A stretch of 64,000 bases of DNA from Paracoccaceae bacterium (GCA_013214575.1 JABSSD010000148.1:1-64000), one strand, 5' to 3'; positions 16,005 through 24,604 are shown, counted from the first letter of the stretch. Numbers and translations are program-made. The notes: generated by a model not told the origin, from the sequence alone.

Positions 16005-17359
16005 TGAAACGAGATCTTTACCTGCTTTCGGCCAACCAAGCCGTCGACGGAATCTGCACCGGCCGGTTTTCATCAGAAGAGCTCACCGAGGCCTGTCTGG
16101 CGCGTATCGAGGAAACGGACAAGGCGATCCACGCTTGGGCTTTTGTCGATCCCTCTGCGGCGCTGGCGCAAGCGCGCGAGATGGATTTGATCCGCAAAGC
16201 TGGCCGCGCCACGGGCCCACTACACGGCGTCCCGGTTGGCCTTAAGGATATCATTGATACAGTGGATATGCCCACCCAACGCGGCTCTGAGATCTTTTCC
16301 GGGCGTCGAGCCGACGCCGACGCCTGTATCGTCGAGCGTCTGCGCGAGGCAGGCGCGGTGATCCTGGGCAAGACCAAGACAACCGAGTTTGCCTTTGTGC
16401 ATCCCACCGACACCAGCAACCCACATGACCCCTCCCGCTCCCCCGGAGGATCCTCTAGCGGATCAGCTGCCGCAGTGGCCGCGCATCAGGTGCCGCTGGC
16501 GATCGGCACCCAAACCAACGGATCGATGATCCGGCCGGCCTCGTTCTGCGGTGTCTATGGTTTCAAGCCCACCCGAGGGGTGATTTCGCGGCGCGGCGTG
16601 CTGCAAACCTCGGTTTCGCTGGATCATGTTGGCGGATTTGCCCGAACGCTAGAAGATGTGGCGCTGCTATGCGATGTGATTGGCAGCTACGATCCATCTG
16701 ATCCGAACAGTTTTGCCCGGCCCCGGCCACAGATGCTGCAGGGGGCCCAGGCTGAGATGCCGGTGGAACCCGACATTGCCTGGTTTGACCTGCCGTTCAA
16801 CAGCCGCCTGGACGATGACGCGCGGGAAGGCCTGGAGGCGGTTATCAGCGGCCTGGGCGGGCGCGTACAACGCTTTGATGCCGCGCCGCAAATGGCGGAT
16901 CTGGTCGCGGCGCAGGCAACCATCCACGAGTACGAGATCAATCTTCACCAAGGCCACGTCTTTAGCGCCCACTGGGATCAGCTCAGCCAGACTTTGCAGG
17001 TAGCAATCGAACGCGCCAGACAGATCAGTTCTGCGCAATACGAGGATGCGCTGGCAGTGAAACTCTCATGCGAGGCTTTTTTTGCCAAACACTTCATGGA
17101 TTTCGATGCGATCCTGGCTCCCAGCGCTACCGGTGAGGCGCCGCTGCTGGCGGCCAATACAACCGGCGATCCGGTGTTTTGCACCTTCTGGACCCTGGCT
17201 GGCCTGCCGTCGCTCAGCCTGCCGCTTCTGGTCGGCAACAACGGCCTGCCGGTTGGCGTACAACTGATTGGCGCCGCTGAAGAAGACGACCGGTTATTGC
17301 GCACTGCCGCCTGGATGCAGGCTGTCCTGGCGGCTGGTGCCAAACCAACGGAGACCTAA
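16004..17359 (+). CDS. Amidase (amidase signature family)
   Basis: A 451-residue amidase that hydrolyses carboxamides to acid and ammonia. The catalytic triad is recognisable by motif and spacing: Lys81 in GVPVGLKD, cis-Ser150 in GGSSSGSA and Ser174 in GTQTNGSMIRPA (the usual spacings of 69 and 24). Length fits the family. ATG 16004 overlaps the stop of the TRAP remnant and is preferred to GTG 15992. It looks like the only intact gene in the decayed 13.6-17.6 kb stretch. Having lost its transporter partners, its present role is unclear. Confidence 0.9.
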   Translation: MKRDLYLLSANQAVDGICTGRFSSEELTEACLARIEETDKAIHAWAFVDPSAALAQAREMDLIRKAGRATGPLHGVPVGLKDIIDTVDMPTQRGSEIFSGRRADADACIVERLREAGAVILGKTKTTEFAFVHPTDTSNPHDPSRSPGGSSSGSAAAVAAHQVPLAIGTQTNGSMIRPASFCGVYGFKPTRGVISRRGVLQTSVSLDHVGGFARTLEDVALLCDVIGSYDPSDPNSFARPRPQMLQGAQAEMPVEPDIAWFDLPFNSRLDDDAREGLEAVISGLGGRVQRFDAAPQMADLVAAQATIHEYEINLHQGHVFSAHWDQLSQTLQVAIERARQISSAQYEDALAVKLSCEAFFAKHFMDFDAILAPSATGEAPLLAANTTGDPVFCTFWTLAGLPSLSLPLLVGNNGLPVGVQLIGAAEEDDRLLRTAAWMQAVLAAGAKPTET

Positions 17360-17360
17360 C

Positions 17361-17611
17361 ATGCCCGGACTGTCAACATCATCATGGGCAGTATTGGCAC
17401 CGGCCTGATGGTCGTCTTTATTGTCGGCCTGGCGCAGAGCATTTCAACCGGGTTTGCGGGGGGCTGGGGCGGTCTGCCGTTTACCCTGATCACGCTGTTT
17501 GTGATTGTGCCTGCGCTTGCGGCCAAAGGGATTGTGGTGACCAACACGCCCGATGTTCTGACCGATGCCACCACCGAGATCGCTATGCTTCTCATGCTGG
17601 GAGCCGCTTAA
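17361..17611 (+). pseudogene. Chimeric remnant: TRAP-like membrane segment joined to a D-2-hydroxyacid dehydrogenase piece
   Basis: ATG 17361 opens MPGLSTSSWAVLAPA and stops. One base of frame shift continues as LMVVFIVGLAQSISTGFAGGWGGLPFTLITLFVI, a membrane segment resembling a TRAP small-permease end. This is joined in frame to AAKGIVVTNTPDVLTDATTEIAMLLMLGAA, the well-known internal segment of glyoxylate reductase/D-2-hydroxyacid dehydrogenases. Neither half is complete; the product is meaningless as a protein. Confidence 0.65.
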
Positions 17612-17782
17612 ATATTGTGCTATTATATTTAGGCCTGCGTTCTGACGTCGGGCAAAGTCCATTTTTGCCAGTGAGGAGAGAGCGAAACAGCCTGATCTCC
17701 GAGAGACTGGTTGTGAAGTGTTGGGCATGATTGCGTGAACCGCGCGTTCATCTCGACCAGCAGCGAAACCATTTCCAAAAGA

Positions 17783-18514
17783 TCACCCAATCCGGCTCAA
17801 CACTGGAAATGCATCCAGCAACCAATAGGACATTGCTGACAATCGGCCGGTCATCATAGCAATCCCCATCAGGATCATCAGCACGCCGGCAAATTGATGC
17901 AGCCGCCGTCCAAAGCCACGCATGCGACGCAGTTTGCCAGCCAAACGATCAGTGAAGGCTGCAACGACAAGGAAAGGGATGCCAAGGCCTGAAGAATAGA
18001 CTGCCAGCAAAACAACGCCTTCGCCAACAGTTGCACTTGCCGCGCTTGCGGTCAGGATCGCGCCAAGGATTGGCCCGATGCAGGGGGTCCAGCCAAAGCC
18101 GAAGGCAAGGCCGAGAACATAGGATGCAAGCGGTTTGCCTCCCGGAACGTTAATATGGAAGCGGAAATCGCGCTCCATGACCGAAATACGCGCCATGCCC
18201 AGCATGAAAAGACCAAACAACACGACAATGATGCCGCCTGCAAAGTTCAGCTCATACCGCCATTGCAGCAATGATTGACCGATCATTGTCGCACTTGCCC
18301 CAAGCAATATGAATATTGTCGAAAACCCCAGCACAAAACAGATACTGAGCCCCAGAACAACTTTACGCGGTACCTCATCGCGGGTTTCAAAGCCGGTTTG
18401 CCCGGCAATATACGAGATATATCCGGGCACCAGCGGCAGCACGCAGGGTGACAAAAAGGAGATCGCACCGGCGATCCACGCCACCAAAAGGCCGACGGTC
18501 GAAATATCAGTCAT
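17783..18514 (-). CDS. ccdA: CcdA-family thiol electron transporter
   Basis: A 243-residue inner-membrane protein with six predicted helices. The two cysteine motifs that carry electrons across the membrane are present: SPCVLPLVPG near residue 22 and TPCIGPILG near residue 143. CcdA hands reducing power from cytoplasmic thioredoxin to periplasmic thiol proteins. Last gene of a 12-gene minus-strand run rich in periplasmic CxxC and CxxxC proteins, so it probably keeps those SCO, DsbE/TlpA and copper-site cysteines reduced (inference from context). Confidence 0.93.
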   Translation of the reverse strand: MTDISTVGLLVAWIAGAISFLSPCVLPLVPGYISYIAGQTGFETRDEVPRKVVLGLSICFVLGFSTIFILLGASATMIGQSLLQWRYELNFAGGIIVVLFGLFMLGMARISVMERDFRFHINVPGGKPLASYVLGLAFGFGWTPCIGPILGAILTASAASATVGEGVVLLAVYSSGLGIPFLVVAAFTDRLAGKLRRMRGFGRRLHQFAGVLMILMGIAMMTGRLSAMSYWLLDAFPVLSRIG

Positions 18515-18589
18515 GAAGCCGCTCCAAAAAGTCGGATCTCTGACTGTCGGTCTGCAATGGGGATGTCTGTAACAGATGGGTTGGACGGA

Positions 18590-19207
18590 TCATTGGAACA
18601 CCTGCCAAACCTGATCCCAGAACCCAATGTCCGGATGTGGGTGCGCATTGGTCAGGCCGTTGATGTAGAGCACCATGTTGATCTCAGAAAATTCGGCACC
18701 GTGGAAAATGCCCGAATGCCTGCCGTCCTTGTCAAAAATATGAACCATAGGGATCTTGGGATCGCGGGTGCTGATATCAGCGAGTGGAGTGGCAGATGCC
18801 GCCACCGATTTGTTCCCGTTCGGCACCGCTGCGAACCAATTCAGTCCATCCCAAAGCGCATTTGCGGGGGCGCCTGCCTGCTGAACGGTAACGAAAGATA
18901 CCATATCGCGCATCGGCGAGACATTGATGCTCTGCTGCACAGAGGTCAGTACCGCTTGCTGACTGATGCAAGGCAGGCCGCAATCCGGCGGGAGTACACT
19001 CAGAACAATAACGCGCCCGGCAAGATCGGTGAGGACGAATGGCCTGTTCCCGTCAATTTTCAAATCGAGGTGTGGGATCTGGCTTAGGCCAGTGGGCTCA
19101 AACGCGGCTTCCTTTGCCGCTGTAACGGAACCAAGCTGATCGCCCGGATGGTTTGCATATGCGGCAGGCGCAATCATCAGCATCAACAAAACGATCATGT
19201 GCCTCAT
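18590..19207 (-). CDS. SCO1/SenC-like periplasmic thioredoxin-fold protein
   Basis: A 205-residue exported protein (signal MRHMIVLLMLMIAPAAYA) with a thioredoxin-like core. FVLTDLAGRVIVLSVLP leads into PPDCGLPCISQQ with Cys76 and Cys80, the C-x3-C copper/thiol motif of SCO proteins. It differs from the second SCO gene at 19.6-20.3 kb: there is no membrane anchor and its copper-ligand histidine is not obvious. Probably helps copper delivery or thiol redox of the CuA site. Overlaps the PCuAC gene by four bases, so it is coupled to it. Confidence 0.75.
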   Translation of the reverse strand: MRHMIVLLMLMIAPAAYANHPGDQLGSVTAAKEAAFEPTGLSQIPHLDLKIDGNRPFVLTDLAGRVIVLSVLPPDCGLPCISQQAVLTSVQQSINVSPMRDMVSFVTVQQAGAPANALWDGLNWFAAVPNGNKSVAASATPLADISTRDPKIPMVHIFDKDGRHSGIFHGAEFSEINMVLYINGLTNAHPHPDIGFWDQVWQVFQ

Positions 19208-19650
19208 TGATCCACCTCGGCAGGTCCGAGGGCGGCAATACCAAGGACCGATACGTTGACGGAGACTTCACCGGCATTTTCAAACTGTAGCACCAGCGGG
19301 AATTCCGTGCCCTCAACCAGTTTTTCAGTCAGCCCCAGCATCATCAGATGTAAATGACCAGGAGCCATGGCCAGCGCTTGCCCCGGCTGCAGATCCAACG
19401 TCGGCAGGTGCAGCATGCGGCTAACGCCATCACTTTGCAAAACTTGATGGATCATTATGGTTTTGGCTATCGGCGAAGTTACGTCCAAAAGCCTGTCACC
19501 CTGATCACTTTGCAATGTCAGATATGCGGCCCCGGGGCGGGACGGCAAGATTGAGGCCCGGGCCCATGCGGCGGAAATTTGGATTGCATCATTGGCCAAG
19601 GCGATGCCCGGCAGCAATGCCAGGGCCAATACAACAAGAAAGGGTTTCAA
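19204..19650 (-). CDS. Periplasmic copper chaperone PCu(A)C
   Basis: A 148-residue exported protein of the PCuAC family, which carries Cu(I) to the CuA centre of cytochrome oxidase together with SCO. The copper motif is visible: IMIHQV, then MLHL, then APGHLHLMMLG (family pattern H-M-x10-M-x21-H-x-M, here slightly variant). Signal peptide MKPFLVVLALALLPGIALA. It overlaps its neighbours on both sides by 4 bases (SCO upstream, SCO-like downstream), a strong sign of one operon. Confidence 0.9.
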   Translation of the reverse strand: MKPFLVVLALALLPGIALANDAIQISAAWARASILPSRPGAAYLTLQSDQGDRLLDVTSPIAKTIMIHQVLQSDGVSRMLHLPTLDLQPGQALAMAPGHLHLMMLGLTEKLVEGTEFPLVLQFENAGEVSVNVSVLGIAALGPAEVDQ

Positions 19651-20303
19651 GATCTGTTTTCCTTTTCGATCCGCAGTTGAATTTGCTCAGCAACGGTTTC
19701 CGGAGTTTCGCGGCCTTCGAGGAATATGGCCTCGTATTTACCATCAGGCGTCATCAGGTAGATGTAGCCGGAGTGCGCCATCAGATAGCCATCCGGTGCG
19801 GTCTCGTCGGTTCGTTTTTCGAAAAACACCCGAAAGGACTGAGCGGCGCTGGCGACCTCTGCTTCGGTTCCCGTCAGCCCGATCAGTTGTGGATGAAACA
19901 CGCTGACATATTCGGCCATGACTTCCTGTGTGTCCCGCGCCGGATCAACGGTGATGAACAGCGGGGCAACATGGTCCGCATCCCCCCCCAACAGGTCTAG
20001 AATGTTGGCGACATAAGACAGCGTGGTAGGGCAGATATCTGGGCAATAGGTGAAGCCGAAGAAAACCAGTTGCCAACGGTCCCGGTAGTCCAGTTCACTG
20101 ACCCGTTGCCCGGTGTGGTCAATCAAGCTGAACTGGCTTTTGATCAGCGCCTCACCGGTCACCACCACCCGGGCAGGTTCAGTGGAAGGGTAAAGCGTGC
20201 GCCAGGCCAAGTGTCCTGCCGAAGCAGCGACAACAATTGCCAAAGCGCCCCAAGCCAGGTGGCGAAGGGGTTTCAGCCTGTTGATTTTAGGTATGTTATT
20301 CAT
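19647..20303 (-). CDS. SCO-family copper chaperone
   Basis: A 218-residue membrane-anchored protein (helix at about 17-36) with a periplasmic thioredoxin fold. Copper ligands are visible: Cys87 and Cys91 in TYCPDICPTT, and His177 in LMAHSGYIYL. SCO proteins mature the CuA site of cytochrome c oxidase. ATG 20303 (MNNIPKINR) is preferred over the start at 20342, which would put 13 extra residues before the anchor. Directly precedes the PCuAC gene with a 4-base overlap. Confidence 0.92.
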   Translation of the reverse strand: MNNIPKINRLKPLRHLAWGALAIVVAASAGHLAWRTLYPSTEPARVVVTGEALIKSQFSLIDHTGQRVSELDYRDRWQLVFFGFTYCPDICPTTLSYVANILDLLGGDADHVAPLFITVDPARDTQEVMAEYVSVFHPQLIGLTGTEAEVASAAQSFRVFFEKRTDETAPDGYLMAHSGYIYLMTPDGKYEAIFLEGRETPETVAEQIQLRIEKENRS

Positions 20304-20364
20304 AGTTCTGAACCTTTGATCGCCGCCCCCAACCCATAGCAAAGCATGGCGGCGGCGACGGGAT

Positions 20365-20634
20365 TTATCCCTGATTTTCTTCGCCGGGCATTTCGGGATG
20401 GTCGGCCATAGCCTGCATCATGTCGGTGCACTTTTCCATCATAGGCTCCATTTGGGCCATCATCTGCATCATGCCCATCATGCCTTGACTATCGTTGTGC
20501 ATCATCAGGCTGTCCTGGTTCGGCATCGGGGTTTTCTGACCGTTGCCGTCATTGTTTTGGGCCCAAGCAAATGAAGTGCTCAGAACCCCAGTCAACAGAA
20601 TTGCGGCGCTCAGTTTGGTGGTATTGTTCAGCAT
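20365..20634 (-). CDS. Small methionine-rich periplasmic protein
   Basis: An 89-residue protein with a signal peptide (MLNNTTKLSAAILLTGVLSTSFAWA). The mature part has about 18 methionines in clusters (GMMGMMQMMAQMEPMMEK, then TDMMQAM) with some His. Methionine clusters of this kind bind Cu(I) in periplasmic copper proteins. No named family is certain. Its place between the SCO gene and a small membrane protein supports a copper-buffering role (inference). Confidence 0.75.
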   Translation of the reverse strand: MLNNTTKLSAAILLTGVLSTSFAWAQNNDGNGQKTPMPNQDSLMMHNDSQGMMGMMQMMAQMEPMMEKCTDMMQAMADHPEMPGEENQG

Positions 20635-20665
20635 CGAATTATCCTTTCGTGCCTTGGGTTAAGTT

Positions 20666-20947
20666 TTAGTGTTCAACGGGTTTGGCGTCTGTTTGCGGCG
20701 ATTGATTGCCGTTCCCTGTCGCGCATTTCCCGCCAGATTTCATGCAAAGCCCCAGCGCACACAGGATGGCGCAGGGGGCGACAGACAGGATGATCGGCGC
20801 AGCGCCAATGGCGGTAAGCCAAGACCAATTCAAAGCAGATCCGGTGGACACAGTGACCAAGGCAAGAACAATCCCACTTCGCCGTCCCAACCGAATGGGC
20901 AGTGTCAGTCGTTTCAGGGGTCTGAAATTTCCAATTCCCACCGTCAT
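20666..20947 (-). CDS. Small cysteine-containing membrane protein
   Basis: A 93-residue protein with two predicted membrane helices (about 26-44 and 49-68). The second contains APCAILCALGLCMKSGGKC, four cysteines close together. A basic N-terminus and polar C-terminal tail flank them. I do not recognise a family. The cysteines at the membrane boundary and the copper-operon context suggest metal or thiol chemistry (inference). It starts next to the stop of the upstream thioredoxin-like gene. Confidence 0.65.
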   Translation of the reverse strand: MTVGIGNFRPLKRLTLPIRLGRRSGIVLALVTVSTGSALNWSWLTAIGAAPIILSVAPCAILCALGLCMKSGGKCATGNGNQSPQTDAKPVEH

Positions 20948-21472
20948 TTATGGGTTCCTTTCTTCTGCAATTACCGTTTCAAAAAGAGAGATCATTTTGC
21001 GGCTGTCCCATTCTGCTGGCCCCACCAGGCGGCCAAGCTCATCCCCATCCCGGCCAATAAGCAGCGTTGTCGGCAGTCCCTGAACAGCGAGAGCAAATTG
21101 GACGCGAATATCCTCGGCCAGATAGATCGTCAGGTTCTGGATGCCAATTTCCTGGTAGAATTTTCGTATTGCCGGCAGTCCAGCCCGGTCGATGGACAGG
21201 GCCACAACATGGAAATCGTCGCCGCCAAGCTGCCCCTGCAACCGGTCCAGGGTCGGCATCTCTTCCCGGCACGGGATACACCAGGTCGCCCAGATGTTGA
21301 GCAGCACCACCTTTCCCCGGAAATTATCAAGGGTCAGTTTTCGACCCTCACCATCGCTGAACGGAGGCGACGGAATGCGACGTGGCGCGTCGTGGAGCGG
21401 CATGGCTGGCCGCGCCGCCAGCGGTGTTGCCAAAGAGGCCAAAGCTGCGGCCAACAGGAAGCGACGGTTCAT
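20948..21472 (-). CDS. TlpA-like periplasmic thioredoxin
   Basis: A 174-residue exported protein (signal MNRRFLLAAALASLATPLAA) with a TlpA/DsbE thioredoxin fold and active site WCIPC (Cys65, Cys68), preceded by FRGKVVLLNIWATW. It should reduce disulfides of periplasmic copper-site or cytochrome proteins using electrons from CcdA. It is the second of two adjacent thioredoxins, with a 4-base overlap to the DsbE-like gene upstream. Confidence 0.9.
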   Translation of the reverse strand: MNRRFLLAAALASLATPLAARPAMPLHDAPRRIPSPPFSDGEGRKLTLDNFRGKVVLLNIWATWCIPCREEMPTLDRLQGQLGGDDFHVVALSIDRAGLPAIRKFYQEIGIQNLTIYLAEDIRVQFALAVQGLPTTLLIGRDGDELGRLVGPAEWDSRKMISLFETVIAEERNP

Positions 21473-22053
21473 GATGCCGCCTCCTTGGATTGAAGTTCGA
21501 CAACGATTGGCAGGATGGTGTCCCGCAGCACTTGCCGATCAAATGGCCCAATATGCTTGTAGGCTATGCGGCCCTCGGCATCGATGATGTAGGTCTCGGG
21601 AACGCCGTAGACCCCCCAGTCGATTGACACCCGACCGGACCGGTCTGCGCCAATCCGGGTAAAGGGATCGCCCAGTTCTTCTAGAAACGCCAAAGCGTCT
21701 TTCGCTTCATCCTTATAGTTGATCCCGTAGACTGGCACTTGGCCCGATTGCGCAAGCTCGACCATCAGCGGGTTTTCAGTGCGGCAAGGGACACACCACG
21801 AGGCCCAGACATTGACCAGGGAAACCTGACCGATCAGATCAGCAGTGGCGAGACCGTTTTCCATGCCTTCAATTGGAGCCAGAGAAAACTCTGGAACAGC
21901 GCGCCCGATCAGCGGAGATTGCAGATCACTGCTGGCGTGGGACAACCCCCAAAAGAAGAGCGCCCCAAGCCCCACGGCAAGGCTGATCGGCAGCAGGGCA
22001 AATATGCCAGGCCCCCATTTGCGACCCGGCGGCTGGGTTTCACGCCGCATCAT
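21469..22053 (-). CDS. DsbE/CcmG-type membrane-anchored thioredoxin
   Basis: A 194-residue protein with an N-terminal membrane anchor (about 16-38) and a thioredoxin domain with WCVPC (Cys87, Cys90). GVYGVPETYIIDAEGRIAYKHIGP is the segment typical of CcmG/DsbE, which reduces apocytochrome c cysteines before haem attachment. Next to a cytochrome c gene (4-base overlap), which fits that task. No other ccm genes are present, so it may serve this local set only. Confidence 0.9.
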   Translation of the reverse strand: MMRRETQPPGRKWGPGIFALLPISLAVGLGALFFWGLSHASSDLQSPLIGRAVPEFSLAPIEGMENGLATADLIGQVSLVNVWASWCVPCRTENPLMVELAQSGQVPVYGINYKDEAKDALAFLEELGDPFTRIGADRSGRVSIDWGVYGVPETYIIDAEGRIAYKHIGPFDRQVLRDTILPIVVELQSKEAAS

Positions 22054-22481
22054 TGCGACGCCTCGCTGGCGTCGCGCGATATTTCGGCCTGAGCCTGCCT
22101 CTGCTGCGCAGGCCAGGTGCTTTTGATGTAGTCAAGAACCGCGCGGATTTCGTCGTCGCTCAGCACCTCTGCGAAAGCGGGCATATCGCTTTGATACCCG
22201 TTACCCACAACTGCCGCGACGCCCTGTTTTGTCAGGCGAAACAGTGCCGCATCCGAGTGGTGCCAGCTGTGACCACTCGCGTCATGTGGTGGCGCAGGCA
22301 TCCGTCCGCTGTCCAGCCGGCGGCGCCAATCCGGTTGCCCTTCCAGCTTGACCCCATGACACGAGGCGCAGTTCTCAGCATATAGTGGCTGGCCTTGGTC
22401 CACTTGATCGGCCGCGGCGTGGCTTGCTGCTGCCGTTAGCAGAAAGGCTGCTAACGGCCAAACTGTCCAAGCGGCGCTCAC
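22050..22481 (-). CDS. Class I c-type cytochrome
   Basis: A 143-residue exported mono-haem cytochrome with haem motif CASCH (Cys38, Cys41, His42) and a likely axial methionine in SDMPAFAEVLSDDEIRAVLDYI, the normal class I C-terminal helix. The GTG start at 22481 overlaps the stop of the 44-residue protein upstream (GTGA). It is probably an electron carrier of the periplasmic copper/redox system. The partner is unknown. Confidence 0.9.
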   Translation of the reverse strand: MSAAWTVWPLAAFLLTAAASHAAADQVDQGQPLYAENCASCHGVKLEGQPDWRRRLDSGRMPAPPHDASGHSWHHSDAALFRLTKQGVAAVVGNGYQSDMPAFAEVLSDDEIRAVLDYIKSTWPAQQRQAQAEISRDASEASQ

Positions 22482-22612
22482 GATCGGTTTTCCCGCAACA
22501 GGTATTTCACAAAGCTAGCGATACCCAAGATCAAAAAGGCAAGGACCAGCAGCCAAAGCAGCCCCATTCCCAACATCATCGGCCCGCTCATCATCGTCAT
22601 CATGTCAGACAT
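22478..22612 (-). CDS. 44-residue methionine-rich membrane peptide
   Basis: ATG 22612 opens a 44-codon frame MSDMMTMMSGPMMLGMGLLWLLV and on to FVKYLLRENRS. It has a Met-rich N-terminus followed by one hydrophobic helix and a basic tail. Its TGA overlaps the cytochrome GTG. It lies 12 bases after the DUF411 gene, with GGAG upstream. The Met-rich head matches the copper theme of the operon. Short, but its coupling on both sides argues that it is real. Confidence 0.65.
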   Translation of the reverse strand: MSDMMTMMSGPMMLGMGLLWLLVLAFLILGIASFVKYLLRENRS

Positions 22613-22624
22613 CAATCCGCTCCT

Positions 22625-23104
22625 TTACTCGTTGGAATAGACGCTGATACCGGCCTCGCCGAAGGCATAAACCTTGAGCGTACCTGTCTTGCTGCGCGCC
22701 ATGCCTGGTGCATTGCCGGGCATGCCAGGCAGTGTGATGCCTTTGATATCGGGGCGTTCCTCCAACAGCCGGTTTACGATTTCGGCAGGAACCAACCCGC
22801 TGACCAGATAGCCGTCAATCATGGCAAGGTGGCAGCCGATACCGCGTTCGGGAACGCCTGCATCGACCGAGCGCTGGTCAAAATTCGCATCATCGACGAG
22901 TGTGACGTCAAAGCCGTTTTCGACCATATACGCCGCATATACATCGCAGCATCCGCAGCCCGGATCGCGATAGATGGTGACGGCCTCGCCGTTTCCCAGA
23001 GATTGCTCCGCGCTCGTTTCATCGGAATTTGCAAAGGCCGTGACGCCTGCTACAGCAGCGACAGTAGCGGTGACAAACAGGGTGGTTTTCAGAAAGTTTT
23101 TCAT
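22625..23104 (-). CDS. DUF411 metal-binding protein (CopG-like)
   Basis: A 159-residue exported protein with signal MKNFLKTTLFVTATVAAVAGVTAFA and the DUF411 core. This includes YRDPGCGCCDVYAAYM with Cys50, Cys52 and Cys53, then GIGCHLAMIDGYLVSGLVPAEIVNRLLEE and GMPGNAPGM. Family members sit in copper- and silver-resistance operons and bind Cu(I). ATG 23104 follows a GGAGATCACC site. Confidence 0.9.
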   Translation of the reverse strand: MKNFLKTTLFVTATVAAVAGVTAFANSDETSAEQSLGNGEAVTIYRDPGCGCCDVYAAYMVENGFDVTLVDDANFDQRSVDAGVPERGIGCHLAMIDGYLVSGLVPAEIVNRLLEERPDIKGITLPGMPGNAPGMARSKTGTLKVYAFGEAGISVYSNE

Positions 23105-23115
23105 GGTGATCTCCA

Positions 23116-24057
23116 TCATATGGTGGGCGCCGAAGACCACTTCTGGCCTCCGTCGCGGCTTATCAGTGTCTCGCCCTTAGTGATGGCGACGACTTGGTTT
23201 GGGTCTGCAGGATTGATGGCAATGCGCGGTTGAACCGCATCGCTAACATGGGCCCAGGTCACCCCTGCGTCGCTTGTTTTCCAGATGCCTGATGGCAACC
23301 CGGCAAAGATCATCTGGGGCATTTGGGCCGTCGTCGCCAGGCTCTGCACAGGCTCACCTTTCGGCAGAGGGACTTCGGCGGTTGGCTCCCGTCCCGCAAC
23401 CAGAGCATCCATGGCATCACCGGATTGCACGCCCTGCCAGCGGCAGAAACAATCCGGCACTCGGGTCACCCCGATCTCGGTGCCTGCGTAAATCCAGATG
23501 CCGCCCATGCCGGTTGGATCGTTTACTGACGCAAGGGACAGAACATTGCGCTCCGTCGCCTCGATAAACGGTCGGTCCATGACGAATTCCCAGCTCTGTG
23601 CAGCATCCTGACTGCGCCAGAGCCCGTCACCCCGCACTGCGGCATAGATCATGTTTGGATCCTGCGCGGCGATGGTGATGGCATCAATCGGCGCTTGCGG
23701 CAGACCCTGTGCCGACGCCAGCCACGTCCGACCGCCATCGCCGGATCGCAAGACACCAGCGGTCGTATGAGACGCATAGATCAGCCCCGGCTGATCCGGG
23801 TGGGAGACCAGATCCGTTACTTGTCCGAGGTCAGTACCTGCGCTCTTGTGCCAGCTCGTACCGCCATCTTCGCTGCGCCAGATGCCATCTTGGGCTCGAA
23901 CCAAATTCGGCCCGTCAAAGGTGAGCCCCCCAATGTGCTCTTGGGTTATGGAGTTGAGAATTTGCGCCCAGGAAGGTTGCGCGATAGCCGTCAGAAGTGC
24001 GGCGCTCCCTGAAAAGAGCGTGCGGCGGGATATCCCTTTTGGGATCCGGTTTGTCAT
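23116..24057 (-). CDS. Exported BNR/Asp-box beta-propeller protein (F510_1955-like)
   Basis: A 313-residue protein with a twin-arginine-like signal (ISRRTLFSGSAALLTAIAQPSWA). Repeats of the Asp-box kind follow: SEDGGTSWHKS, SGDGGRTWLAS, SQDAAQSWEFV, TSDAGVTWAHV and SRDGGQKWSS. These form a beta-propeller. Annotated relatives are called glycosylhydrolases, but no catalytic residues are evident here and the copper-operon setting points elsewhere. First closely spaced gene of the copper/redox run; the gap to the next gene upstream is 106 bases. Confidence 0.8.
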   Translation of the reverse strand: MTNRIPKGISRRTLFSGSAALLTAIAQPSWAQILNSITQEHIGGLTFDGPNLVRAQDGIWRSEDGGTSWHKSAGTDLGQVTDLVSHPDQPGLIYASHTTAGVLRSGDGGRTWLASAQGLPQAPIDAITIAAQDPNMIYAAVRGDGLWRSQDAAQSWEFVMDRPFIEATERNVLSLASVNDPTGMGGIWIYAGTEIGVTRVPDCFCRWQGVQSGDAMDALVAGREPTAEVPLPKGEPVQSLATTAQMPQMIFAGLPSGIWKTSDAGVTWAHVSDAVQPRIAINPADPNQVVAITKGETLISRDGGQKWSSAPTI

Positions 24058-24163
24058 CGTAAGTCATCCTGATGGAAGCCAGTCGGAACTTGGGATGCAG
24101 GTCTGCGAAAGCAGAACACCCAAGCGTTGCTGTGGCCGGTCACTCAAAAGAGTGGCGGCCTCA

Positions 24164-24568
24164 TTAGATCAGGATGATGGTTCGTGGCGGCGACGGATCG
24201 AGCCCCAAGACTATACCAGTCTCTAAGCGATCAGACGTTACCTTGACTATACGCTTGGCGGATCCGCTAGCATCAATAATATTTTCAGCACTCAGAAAAG
24301 AGACAGGAGAATGGCAAATCAGCTCGCAGGTACTAGCGGAATTCTCATCAGAAAAGCATTCACTACAGTCTTCGCCTGAGCTGTCGGCAATCATGTCGCT
24401 ATTCAGCATGCCGAGCTCCATCTTTGCGGCCGCTAGCCCATGCGCCGTTGTCCCCGCAATAAATGCAAAGGACACCACCAAACACAGAAGACGCAGAATC
24501 AGAACCATACCGGCAATCTGTGAATTCTCAGAGCCAAGCGCAATAAGAATGTCACTGATCACGCTCAC
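24164..24568 (-). CDS. Hypothetical cysteine-containing exported protein
   Basis: A 134-residue frame that I do not recognise. A hydrophobic export signal starts at an internal ATG (24508, MVLILRLLCLVVSFAFIAGTTAHG), which may be the true start. The mature part has CSECFSDENSASTCELICH (four cysteines and His) and ends GLDPSPPRTIIL. A metal-binding role is plausible from this and from its place between merR and the copper operon. The DNA upstream has a weak MerR-type dyad (tctgta-N6-tagaga, around 24580). Confidence 0.55.
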   Translation of the reverse strand: MSVISDILIALGSENSQIAGMVLILRLLCLVVSFAFIAGTTAHGLAAAKMELGMLNSDMIADSSGEDCSECFSDENSASTCELICHSPVSFLSAENIIDASGSAKRIVKVTSDRLETGIVLGLDPSPPRTIILI

Positions 24569-24604
24569 GTTTGAGTTATCTCTACCAGGCTACAGACTGC
24601 AGCT

